DNA of 64,000 bases from Euptelea pleiosperma (GCA_035048495.1 JASUTR010000122.1:1-64000), one strand, 5' to 3'. Positions 24,223-33,200 are shown, counted from the stretch's first letter. The notes: generated by a model not told the origin, from the sequence alone. Program-made: numbers and translations.

Positions 24223-24286
24223 CCAGTTAAAGACATTGACGCACGAATGGAGCAAACTTTTTCCGGCTGAAAGTCGCTTCGGAATT
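24223..24286 (+). repeat. Diverged, internally deleted satellite monomer within the L1-B leader
   Basis: From CCAGTTAAAGACATTGACG onward, about 47 bp align without gaps to the satellite (linker, GACGCAC, ATGGAGC, up to CGACTG) with about 6 mismatches. The match then jumps to the later monomer segments AAAGTC and GCTTCGGAAT, omitting most of the monomer body. The segment lies inside the target site duplications, and paralogous uninterrupted sites lack it, so it arrived with the LINE. It is more diverged than neighbouring monomers are from each other. Confidence 0.8.
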
Positions 24287-24299
24287 ACATTACAACCTC

Positions 24300-24335
24300 A
24301 TGGAAGGGGAAACTTTGCTCTCTTCTCTCTCCTAG
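24300..24335 (+). CDS. Upstream ORF in L1-B leader (11 codons)
   Basis: ATG at 24300 opens an 11-codon frame ending at TAG 24333-24335, with G at +4. It lies out of frame with ORF1 and upstream of both possible ORF1 starts. If translated it would reduce initiation at ORF1. Whether transcripts include it is unknown, so this is a sequence observation only. Confidence 0.35.
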   Translation: MEGETLLSSLS

Positions 24336-24473
24336 GGTTTGGGAAACTTTCTCTAGTGTTTTTCGAATTTTCTCTCTTTCTTTTCCAAATTTGTTTTTAA
24401 TTTCTTCACCCCCTTTCTTCTTTTTCTCATTTGGATTTTCCTCTCCTTTCTTTGGGTCCCTTGGCCTCCTCGG

Positions 24474-24497
24474 ATGGCCAAGGTCATGGAAAGATGA
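24474..24497 (+). CDS. Upstream ORF overlapping the L1-B ORF1 ATG (7 codons)
   Basis: ATG at 24474 opens a 7-codon frame whose TGA (24495-24497) overlaps the first in-frame ATG of ORF1 (24494-24496) as ATGA. This is the same arrangement as the ORF1/ORF2 junction of both elements, so reinitiation could serve ORF1 as well. It may equally be chance. Confidence 0.3.
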   Translation: MAKVMER

Positions 24498-25957
24498 ATG
24501 AAAAGATAGATTTTGTGATTATGGGTCCTAAAGAAAATTTGCTCTCTTCATCTAGTAGATCTGATTCATCGGGGTTAGCTACTGTTGATGGCAACCAGCA
24601 GATGGCTTTGGAGCTATCCCCTGTGAAGGATAAGGTTCTGGCTGATGGAATTCACCTGGGTATCGTTGCTGCTCCTCCCAGTTTGGTTTCGCAGACGGGA
24701 AGAGATGATGGCGATTTTCCCCCCCTGGGTAGAGCTAATCCAGATGCCCCATCTAAGCCATGGTCATCTTTATTCCTCAAAGAATCTGGTACAGGTAAGA
24801 CTGAACTCACTTACTTTGCCCCTATTCTAAGGGACGGACAGCAGATTGTGGTATGCCCAGCTGAAGTTATTGAAGAAGGCATAGCTTGCTGGGATGATTA
24901 CCTTGTTTGCCATATTATGGGGACAAAACTTCCATATTTTCTTGTTAAAAATGCCCTTGAGCGTATGTGGAAACCCAAAGGCAGAATGGAAATCACTATG
25001 CTAGATAGCGGGCTTACTTACGTGAAATTCTCTTTGAGAGAGGATAGAGCAGAGATCCTGGATAAAGGACCTTGGCTTGTCTCAGGACGACTTATGATAG
25101 TGAAGCCATGGCATCAGAATATTGAATCGGATTTGGAACAGATCCACTCCCTTCCAATCTGGATTAAACTTATCGATCTTCCCAAGGTTCTGTGGACCCC
25201 TACAGGAATCAGTTATGTTACTAGTGCTATAGGGAAACCTATTTGTATGGATGCTGCTACTGAGAATAAAAGTCGCCTCTCCTATGCTCGGGTTTGTGTC
25301 GAAATTAATGTTGATAGCTTGCTTCCCAATTCCATCCCTGTGGAAATTGGTGCTGGTGTTCGAAAGGATATTGTAGTTGAATACCAATGGAAACCTCAGC
25401 GTTGTTCGAACTGTAAAACACTAGGACATCTTGAATCAGGTTGTCCTAGTCTCAAGAGGAGAATGAAAAAGGTATGGATTCCGATTATCAAAGAAAATTC
25501 AGGAGATGTTGAAGACGCCAAAGCAGTAAATACCACTGATCAATTGCTTCATTCAGCTGAGGATACGGAGGGATGGACGGCCGTTTCATCGAACAAGACG
25601 GCCAAGGAGAAATCTGTAAAGCCAGCCAGCAGCACTCCAGATGTTTGTGATTTTGTTGGAGTAATCCACAATGCAGAAAATGACACAGTAGTTGCCCATA
25701 GCGTGGAAGGCAACCGATTCGCTATACTGAATGATAATTCAGTAACCGAGCCAGAAGGGGATCTAAAAACCAGCAACACTATCCTTTCAGATTTTAGCAA
25801 GAATGAATTAAATCTCCTTCGGAGAAAAGGGATCGATCTAGATTCTGTGGCTCAATTACGAGATGGAATCAAGGAGCTTACCAGGGGTAGAAACATGGAT
25901 GCGCTCAAAGTGGGGATCCCACGACTAGGTGCTCATTCTTCCCCTGTTTCTCAATGA
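24494..25957 (+). CDS. L1-B ORF1: RNA-binding protein with DUF4283-like region and CCHC zinc knuckle
   Basis: The first in-frame ATG is at 24494 and gives 487 residues. The frame stays open upstream: from TTG at 24431 it reads LDFPLLSLGP, which lines up with the L1-A start MNLPSSVLGG, so the ancestral start was probably at 24431 and has changed from ATG to TTG (508 residues from there). Counting from 24431, a DUF4283-like region covers about 130-290 (KLPYFLVKNALERMWKPKG, GPWLVSGRLMIVKPW, LPIWIKLIDLP). The zinc knuckle is CSNCKTLGHLESGC (C325, C328, H333, C338). The polar C-terminal part includes LSDFSKNELNLLRRKG as in L1-A. The likely role is binding of LINE RNA. The stop overlaps the ORF2 ATG. 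Confidence 0.9.
   Translation: MNEKIDFVIMGPKENLLSSSSRSDSSGLATVDGNQQMALELSPVKDKVLADGIHLGIVAAPPSLVSQTGRDDGDFPPLGRANPDAPSKPWSSLFLKESGTGKTELTYFAPILRDGQQIVVCPAEVIEEGIACWDDYLVCHIMGTKLPYFLVKNALERMWKPKGRMEITMLDSGLTYVKFSLREDRAEILDKGPWLVSGRLMIVKPWHQNIESDLEQIHSLPIWIKLIDLPKVLWTPTGISYVTSAIGKPICMDAATENKSRLSYARVCVEINVDSLLPNSIPVEIGAGVRKDIVVEYQWKPQRCSNCKTLGHLESGCPSLKRRMKKVWIPIIKENSGDVEDAKAVNTTDQLLHSAEDTEGWTAVSSNKTAKEKSVKPASSTPDVCDFVGVIHNAENDTVVAHSVEGNRFAILNDNSVTEPEGDLKTSNTILSDFSKNELNLLRRKGIDLDSVAQLRDGIKELTRGRNMDALKVGIPRLGAHSSPVSQ
25954..25957 (+). promoter_or_regulatory. ATGA stop-start overlap of L1-B ORF1/ORF2
   Basis: ATGA combines the ORF2 ATG (25954-25956) and the ORF1 TGA (25955-25957). Conservation of this overlap between two diverged elements supports translational coupling. 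Confidence 0.8.
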
Positions 25958-28900
25958 ACAAACTTGTAGTGTGGAACACTAGGGGTCTGAATGATCCCAT
26001 GAAACAAAGGGAAGTCAAGAAAGTTATCAGAGATCATGACCTTGCTATTATTGGTTTATTAGAGACGAAGATCAGAAGTATTAATACGTATACAGTTCAG
26101 GCTATTTGCCCTGGGTGGAATTTCGAAGATAACAACAGCAACGATGTGTATGGACGCATCTGTCTCTTATGGAATCCAGAGGAAGTTAGTATCAATATCC
26201 TTCATAAAAATGCTCAAGCTATTCACTGTAAGGTGGCTGCTATCACAGGGAACAAGACATTCTTCATGTCGGTTATATATGCATATAATAGTAGGGAGCA
26301 GAGAAAGGCATTATGGCAGGATCTTGTCTCTATTTCCCTTACCATATTTGAACCATGGATTGTTTTGGGCGACTTTAATACAGTCAGATATGCTGAGGAA
26401 AAATTTGGAGGCATATCAGCAAACCTTAGCTCAATGAGAGAGTTTAATGAATGTATTGAGGATGCTGGTTTGGTGGATTTGAAATCCAAGGGATTTAAAT
26501 TCACATGGAACAACAACAAAAAAGGGAAGGATAAGATTTTTTGTAAGTTAGACAGAGTGCTCGTCAACACCAACTGGATTTCTGATTTCAACGACACTGA
26601 GGTAGAATTTCATCCTCCTGGAATTTCTGACCATAGTCCTATGCTTCTAAGTTGGTACAACTTACATAATAAAGGTAAGAGACCTTTCCGATTCTTTAAC
26701 TTCTGGGTGGACCATCCTAGCTTCCTTGGGATAGTTGAAGAAGTTTGGAGCACTAAGATTGCGGGGAATCCTATGTTCAGACTCACTCAAAAACTCAAGC
26801 TTCTTAAAGGCAGACTTAAAGGTTGGAATATTGCCACATTTAACAACCTTCAAAGTCGTGTTAAATTTGCCAAAGCGAAACTTGATGAAGCTCAAAGTAT
26901 GGTTCAGTCCAATCCTTTGGATATTCATCATAGCCATATTGAGGATGAGATGTTGAAGAATTATGCCACAGTATCTCGTTATGAAGAATCTCTACTCAAG
27001 CAGAAATCTCGGGTGGCTTGGCTGAAATTAGGGGACAGTAACAGCTCCTTCTTTTATAATTCTATCAAAGCTCGGAGATCAAGGAATTCCATCCTTAGTA
27101 TATACGACGCCAGCAATCAGAAGTTAACGGATGAAAATCTCATTAAGACAGAAATTATACGGCATTTTCATGAACAACTTGGGACTGATAAAAGGCAGTA
27201 CAATGGAGATATCATCAAAGCTATGCAATTTGGCAGAACTTTGACGGAAGATATGAAAGCAGATATGGTTCGTGAAGTTACTCATGAGGAGATCAAACAA
27301 GTCCTTTTTGGCATGGCTGACTCCAAGGCCCCTGGCCCTGATGGGTTTAATGCCCTTTTCTTTAAAAGAACCTGGCATATAGTTGGCGGAGATTTCACCA
27401 AAGCTATTCTGAACTTCTTCAAACATCAGAAGCTTCCTTCCGGTGTTAATGCTACATTTATTGTTCTTATTCCTAAGGTGAGTTCCCCTACTAATCTTGG
27501 TGATTTCCGACCTATATCTTGTTGCAACCTTATCTACAAATGCATCTCCAAGATTATTGCTGACAGAATGAAGTATAGTTTACCTTATTTGATCGCACCT
27601 ACTCAATCGGCGTTTATCAAAGGGCGTAAAATCAGTGATAACATTCTGATTTGTCATGAATTATTTCGCAACTACCATCGAGATGTCGGGCCTCCAAAAT
27701 GCACAGTGAAAATTGATCTTCGTAAGGCCTATGATAATGTGAAGTGGGATTTTATCCTTGATCTAATGCATATGCTGAATTTTCATCCTACCATGATAGA
27801 ATGGATTCGAATCTGTCTAACATCAGTGCGATATTCCATCCTCATCAATGGCTGTCCGGAAGGTTATTTTGAAGGCCAGAAGGGTATACGTCAAGGCGAC
27901 CCTATTTCTCCATATTTGTTTGTTTTGGCTATGGAAATGTTTAGTCATCTCTTGACATTGCGAGTGCTCGAAGGTTCTTTCAAGCTGCATCCCAAATGCC
28001 AGAATCCACTTATCTCCCATTTGTGTTTTGCGGATGATCTTATGGTGTTTTTCGGAGGCGATGTTCAATCGGCTTACATTCTTAACGAAACCTTGGATTT
28101 ATTTCGAGAAGTTTCAGGTCTTGATGCTAACCGAGCCAAAAGTACCCTATTCTGTGCAGGGGTGGATGCTGCTACTAAAGAAGAAATCCTGGATATTCTC
28201 TACTTTAAAGAAGGGGTCAGCCCTATTCGCTATTTGGGATTACCTCTTCTTTCCACTAGGCTAAGGGCAGTGGATTGTCAGCCCCTTCTAGATCGAATGA
28301 CTCAAAGAATTCAGTCCTGGAAAGGAAAATGCTTATCTTATGCTGGCAGAATGGAACTTATCCGCTCAGTCATCAGTAGTATTCAAGTATTCTGGAGTCA
28401 TTGCTTTATACTCCCTAAGCTCATTATTCAGAAAATCAATAGCATAAGTGCTCGATTCTTATGGGGAGGCCCAGATTTGAAGAAGAAGTATCATAATCTA
28501 GCATGGGATATGATTTGCAAGCCGAGAAATGAAGGGGGGTTAGGACTGAAAAATCTTGAACTATGGAATAAGGCGGCCATCATGAGACACACTTGTGCGA
28601 TAGCCATGAACAAGGATAATATATGGGTTAACTGGGCTAAAGTTAACCTTATAAAGAAGAAGATGTTCTGGACTATGGCCATACCTGGGGATTGTTCATG
28701 GGTTTGGAGGAAAGTTTTGGCTAGTAGGAAGATGGCCAGCAAACTTATTCAACATCTGATTGCGAATGGGGAAGGAACCAAACTCTGGCATGACCCTTGG
28801 CATCCCCACGGTATCTTGGAAGATACTTACTTCAGAAATGTTCGATTTGATAATAGATTGAGGAAGGATGATGAAGTGTCTACACTTATATCTAACGGTG

Positions 28901-30117
28901 AATGGACTAAACCTGAAGGGCGGACTGTGGAAATGGATCAAACCTGGAGTGCACTAGACACCATTGACATTGACAGGCTATCGGAGCGAGATGAGGTTAT
29001 TTGGCAGCCATCTAATTCCGGAGAGTTCACATTGTCCTCAGCCTATGAAGCAATGCGTCGGAGAAGTAATAAGGTGGACTGGAGTAAACTTGTTTGGACT
29101 AACAATGCTATTCCTAGACATAGCTTCATTGCTTGGATGGCTATTAATGGGGGATTACTCACTCGGGATAAACCTCAAATCAAGACCGTTATAACTGATA
29201 ATAAGTGCGTTTTCTGCAGGGAAGTTGCGGAAACTATCCATCACCTTTTCTTCGATTGCACTTATACCAACTTTATTTGGTCTCAGGTTCTCTGCTTATC
29301 TCGGTTTGATAGGATAGTGGCAGATTCTATCCAAGAAGCCCAATGGATTTTACAGCATATAATGGATGATTCCATTCAAGCTCAGGTGATGAGAGTGGCC
29401 TTCAATGCCACCATCTACTTCATTTGGCAAGAACGAAATGCTCGTATATTTCGCCATTCATTGAGGCCTAAGGAATTGATTCTTAATCAGATTATTGAGG
29501 CAACTAAGATCAAATTCACATCAGGTAACAGTAGAACTGAGGATAGTCCAAGAACGAGGGAATTTTTTAGTGCTTGGAAAATTGATATCGCCTACTATCA
29601 CCACATTCCTATCACTTGCAAATGGGCAGCGCCTAAGAATGGCTACCTTCTACTAAATACTGATGGCTCTTATAAGAATGATTCAGCTGGGTATGGCGGT
29701 ATCCTACGAAATTCCAAAGGGGAAACATTTCTTGCTTATGCAGCAAGTACTAGCAAAATTTCAGTTATAGTCCATGAGATACAGGCTATTTCTATGGGCT
29801 TACAGATTGCTATATCTAAAGAAGTGCGTAAAATTCTTATAGCAACTGATTCTGAAGGAGCCGTGGCAATTATTAAAGGTACTTGTGCTGTACCTTGGCA
29901 AGCTAGAAAATTGGTCCGATTGATCCATCAAAACTGGAGCAAATTTGAAGCGATTGAGATTGGACATATTTACCGAGAAACTAATCGGGCTGCAGATCAC
30001 TTAGCTTCCCTCAACAGTTCTAACGGTTTTGTCATCTTGTATCCCCCATCCTTTAGTACTTTTCTTTGCTCTATCCTCATTGAGGATGCCTCGGAGCAAG
30101 TGTATTTCAGAATGTAA
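25954..30117 (+). CDS. L1-B ORF2: endonuclease / reverse transcriptase / RNase H polyprotein
   Basis: This 1,387-residue protein has the same layout as L1-A ORF2. The APE-type endonuclease occupies about 1-230 (N8 in WNTRGLN, E37 in LLETK, GDFN at 139-142, SDHSP at 225-229). The reverse transcriptase covers about 480-780 (motif A D588 in KIDLRKAYD, RQGDP at 646-650 where L1-A has RQGCP, FADD at 692-695). The C-x2-C-x8-H-x4-C cluster starts CVFC near 1085. The RNase H keeps D1237, E1275, D1299 and D1348. Length and spacing agree with L1-A almost residue for residue, so no internal deletion is apparent. It ends ASEQVYFRM, followed by TAA. Confidence 0.96.
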   Translation: MNKLVVWNTRGLNDPMKQREVKKVIRDHDLAIIGLLETKIRSINTYTVQAICPGWNFEDNNSNDVYGRICLLWNPEEVSINILHKNAQAIHCKVAAITGNKTFFMSVIYAYNSREQRKALWQDLVSISLTIFEPWIVLGDFNTVRYAEEKFGGISANLSSMREFNECIEDAGLVDLKSKGFKFTWNNNKKGKDKIFCKLDRVLVNTNWISDFNDTEVEFHPPGISDHSPMLLSWYNLHNKGKRPFRFFNFWVDHPSFLGIVEEVWSTKIAGNPMFRLTQKLKLLKGRLKGWNIATFNNLQSRVKFAKAKLDEAQSMVQSNPLDIHHSHIEDEMLKNYATVSRYEESLLKQKSRVAWLKLGDSNSSFFYNSIKARRSRNSILSIYDASNQKLTDENLIKTEIIRHFHEQLGTDKRQYNGDIIKAMQFGRTLTEDMKADMVREVTHEEIKQVLFGMADSKAPGPDGFNALFFKRTWHIVGGDFTKAILNFFKHQKLPSGVNATFIVLIPKVSSPTNLGDFRPISCCNLIYKCISKIIADRMKYSLPYLIAPTQSAFIKGRKISDNILICHELFRNYHRDVGPPKCTVKIDLRKAYDNVKWDFILDLMHMLNFHPTMIEWIRICLTSVRYSILINGCPEGYFEGQKGIRQGDPISPYLFVLAMEMFSHLLTLRVLEGSFKLHPKCQNPLISHLCFADDLMVFFGGDVQSAYILNETLDLFREVSGLDANRAKSTLFCAGVDAATKEEILDILYFKEGVSPIRYLGLPLLSTRLRAVDCQPLLDRMTQRIQSWKGKCLSYAGRMELIRSVISSIQVFWSHCFILPKLIIQKINSISARFLWGGPDLKKKYHNLAWDMICKPRNEGGLGLKNLELWNKAAIMRHTCAIAMNKDNIWVNWAKVNLIKKKMFWTMAIPGDCSWVWRKVLASRKMASKLIQHLIANGEGTKLWHDPWHPHGILEDTYFRNVRFDNRLRKDDEVSTLISNGEWTKPEGRTVEMDQTWSALDTIDIDRLSERDEVIWQPSNSGEFTLSSAYEAMRRRSNKVDWSKLVWTNNAIPRHSFIAWMAINGGLLTRDKPQIKTVITDNKCVFCREVAETIHHLFFDCTYTNFIWSQVLCLSRFDRIVADSIQEAQWILQHIMDDSIQAQVMRVAFNATIYFIWQERNARIFRHSLRPKELILNQIIEATKIKFTSGNSRTEDSPRTREFFSAWKIDIAYYHHIPITCKWAAPKNGYLLLNTDGSYKNDSAGYGGILRNSKGETFLAYAASTSKISVIVHEIQAISMGLQIAISKEVRKILIATDSEGAVAIIKGTCAVPWQARKLVRLIHQNWSKFEAIEIGHIYRETNRAADHLASLNSSNGFVILYPPSFSTFLCSILIEDASEQVYFRM

Positions 30118-30137
30118 TATTCTCATTTTCAAGGTCA

Positions 30138-30157
30138 GGTAGGGGTCCGCCTAACCC
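30138..30157 (+). promoter_or_regulatory. Conserved 3' UTR motif / hairpin of L1-B
   Basis: GGTAGGGGTCCGCCTAACCC is identical to the L1-A motif and lies 14 nt before the poly(A). GGGG at 30142-30145 can pair with CCCC at 30155-30158 around a 9-nt loop. AGCTTA just downstream is also shared. This is probably the reverse transcriptase recognition element of the family; the function is inferred. Confidence 0.65.
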
Positions 30158-30171
30158 CAAGCTTATCGATC

Positions 30172-30196
30172 AAAAAAAAAAAAAAAAAAAAAAAAA
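30172..30196 (+). other. Poly(A) tail of L1-B
   Basis: A run of 25 A ends the element and abuts the right target site duplication. The last one or two A may be target sequence. It is shorter than the L1-A tail. Confidence 0.95.
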
Positions 30197-30210
30197 CACA
30201 CAAACTGAGT
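30195..30210. repeat. Right target site duplication of L1-B
   Basis: AACACACAAACTGAGT follows the poly(A) and continues into satellite sequence CCAATTTGAGACG. It matches 24188-24203, with the first two A ambiguous against the tail. Confidence 0.92.
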
Positions 30211-33200
30211 CCAATTTGAGACGTTGACGCACGGATGGAGCTAACTTGTTTCGACTGTCACGAATCTTATTCCAAGACTTCAAATGTGTTGAAACAATAG
30301 TAATGAAAGAGTTTGAGTCCAATTACGAGGTCCGGTTGCGAAAAAGTCACAAGTTATAGGCTTCGGAATGTAAGACACAAACTGAGTCAAATTTAAGACG
30401 TTGATGCACGGATGGAGCTAACTTGTTTCGACTGTCACCAATCTTTTCCCAACACTTCAAATGTTTTGGAACAATAGTATTGCAAGAGTTTGAGTCCAAT
30501 TACGAGGTCCGGTTGCAAAAATGTCACAAGTTATAGGCTACGGAATGTAACCCTCAAACTGAGTCCAATTAAAGACATTGACGCACGGATGGAGCTAATT
30601 TGTTTCGACTGTCACGAATCTTATTCCCACACTTCAAATGTGTTAAAACAATAGTAATGGAAGAGTTTGAGTCCAATTACGAGGTCCGGTTGAGAAAAAG
30701 TCACAAGTTATAGGCTTCGGAATGTAACACACAAACTGAGTCCAATTAAAGACATTGACGCACGGATGGAGCTAACTTGTTTCGACTGTTCCGAATCTTG
30801 TTCCAACACTTCAAATGTGTTGAAACAATAGTAATGGAAGAGTTTGAGTCCAATTACGAGGTCCGGTTGAGAAAAAGTCACAAGTTATAGGCTTCGGGAT
30901 GTAACACACAAACTGAGTCCAATTAAAGACATTGACGCACGGATGGAGCTAACTTGTTTCGACTGTCACGAATCTAATTCCAACACTTCCAATGTGTTGA
31001 AACAATAATAATGGAAGAGTTTGAGTCCAATTACGAGGTCCGGTTGCGAAAAAGTCAGAAGTTATAGGCTTCGGAATGTAAGACACAAACCGAGTCCAAA
31101 ATGAGACGTTGACGCACTGATGGAGCTAACTTGTTTCGACTATTTCGAATCTTGTTCCAACACTTCAAATGTGTTGAAACAATAGTAATGGAAGAGTTTG
31201 AGTCCAATTGCGAGGTCCGGTTGCGAAAAAGTCACAAGTTATTGGCTTCGGAATGTAACACACAAACTGAGTCCAATTAAAGACATTGACGCACGGATGG
31301 AGCTAACTTGTTTCGACTGTCACGAATCTAATTCCAACACTTCCAATGTGTTGAAACAATAATAATGGAAGAGTTTGAGTCCAATTACGAGGTCCGGTTG
31401 CGAAAAAGTCAGAAGTTATAGGCTTCGGAATGTAAGACACAAACCGAGTCCAAAATGAGACGTTGACGCACTGATGGAGCTAACTTGTTTCGACTATTTC
31501 GAATCTTGTTCCAACACTTCAAATGTGTTGAAACAATAGTAATGGAAGAGTTTGAGTCCAATTGCGAGGTCCGGTTGCGAAAAAGTCACAAGTTATTGGC
31601 TTCCGAATGTAACACACAAACTGAGTCCAATTAAAGACATTGACGCACGGATGGAGCTAACTTGTGTCGACTGTCACGAATCTTATTCCAACACTTCAAA
31701 TGTGTTGAAACAATAGTAATGGAAGAGTTTGAGTCCAATTACGAGGTCCGGTTGCAAAAAAGTCACAAGTTATAAGCTTCGGAATATAAAATACAAACTG
31801 AGTCCAATTAAAGACATTGACGCACGGATGGAGCTAACTTGTTTCGACTGGCACGAATCTTATTCCCACACTTCAAATGTGTTGGAACAATACTAGTGGA
31901 AGAGTTTGAGTCGAACTACGAGGTCCGGTTGCGATAAAGTCACAAGTTATAGGCTTCGGAATGTAACACACAAACTGAGTCCAATTTGAGACGTTGACGC
32001 ATGGATGGAGCTAACTTGTTTCGACTGTCAGGAATCTTATTCCAACACTTCAAATGTGTTGGAACAATAGTAGTGGAAGAGTTTGAGTCCAATTACGAGG
32101 TCCGGTTGCGATAGAGTCACAAGTTATAGGCTTCGGAATGTAACACACAAACTGAGTCCAATTTGAGACGTTGACGCACGGATGGAGCTAACATGTTTCG
32201 ACTGTGCTGAATCTTGTTCCAACACTTCAAATGTGTTGAAACAATAGTAATGGAAGAGTTTGAGTCCAATTACGAGGTCCGGTTGAGAAAAAGTCACAAG
32301 TTATAGGCTTCGGAATGTAACACACAAACTGAGTCCAATTAAAGACATTGACGCACGGATGGAGCTAACTTGTTTCGACTGTTCCGAATCTTGTTCCAAC
32401 ACTTCAAATGTGTTGAAACAATAGTAATGGAAGAGTTTGAGTCCAATTACGAGGTCCGGTTGAGAAAAAGTCACAAGTTATAGGCTTCGGAATGTAACAC
32501 AAAAACTGAGTCCAATTAAAGACATTGACGCACGGATGGAGCTAACTTGTGTCGACTGTCACGAATCTTATTCCAACACTTCAAATGTGTTGAAACAATA
32601 GTAATGGAAGAGTTTGAGTCCAATTACGAGGTCCGGTTGCAAAAAAGTCACAAGTTATAGGCTTCGGAATATAAAATACAAACTGAGTCCAATTAAAGAC
32701 ATTGACGCACGGATGGAGCTAACTTGTTTCGACTGGCACGAATCTTATTCCCACACTTCAAATGTGTTGGAACAATACTAGTGGAAGAGTTTGAGTCGAA
32801 CTACGAGGTCCGGTTGCGATAAAGTCACAAGTTATAGGCTTCGGAATGTAACACAAAAACTGAGTCCAATTTGAGACGTTGACGCACGGATGGAGCTAAC
32901 TTGTTTCAACTGTCAGGAATCTTATTCCAACACTACAAATGTGTTGAAACAATAGTAATGGAAGAGTTTGAGTCCAATTACGAGGTCCGGTTGCGAAAAA
33001 GTCAGAAGTTATAGGCTTCGGAATGTAAGACACAAACCGAGTCCAAAATGAGACGTTGACGCACTGATGGAGCTAACTTGTTTCGACTATTTCGAATCTT
33101 GTTCCAACACTTCAAATGTGTTGAAACAATAGTAATGGAAGAGTTTAAGTCCAATTACGAGGTCCGGTTGAGAAAAAGTCACAAGTTATAGGCTTCGGAA

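Larger units (their letters stand above)
24204..24493 (+). promoter_or_regulatory. L1-B 5' leader
   Basis: The leader starts GAGAAGGTTAAAAATGAGG, then carries the satellite-like segment at 24223-24286, the 17-nt pyrimidine motif shared with L1-A at 24317-24333, and a long pyrimidine-rich stretch up to about 24450. ATG triplets at 24217, 24247, 24300, 24474 and 24486 lie out of frame with ORF1. A TAGGGTTT sequence (a telo-box on the minus strand) stands at 24333-24340. The L1-A leader has no ATG at all, so the two elements differ sharply in expected translation of ORF1. Confidence 0.65.
24204..30196 (+). mobile_element. L1-B: full-length plant L1-type LINE retrotransposon
   Basis: This second LINE of about 5,990 bp is inserted in the satellite in the plus orientation. 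It has a 5' leader of about 290 nt containing a satellite-like segment, ORF1, ORF2, a 54-nt 3' UTR and a 25-nt poly(A), all between target site duplications. The ORF order, ATGA overlap, 17-nt leader motif and 20-nt 3' motif match L1-A, so both belong to one family, but protein divergence is considerable. ORF2 keeps all catalytic motifs. The ORF1 start is doubtful (TTG where L1-A has ATG), and leader ATGs precede it, so ORF1 expression may be weakened. Confidence 0.96.

Noticed and set aside
24645..30000. Short ORFs on both strands within L1-B
   Set aside because: They overlap the two long LINE ORFs in other frames and have no recognisable motif.
9734..30196. LTR retrotransposon or endogenous viral element
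   Set aside because: There are no long terminal repeats, protease or integrase. The APE-type endonuclease, poly(A) and target site duplications identify LINEs; the RNase H is the one known from plant L1 ORF2.
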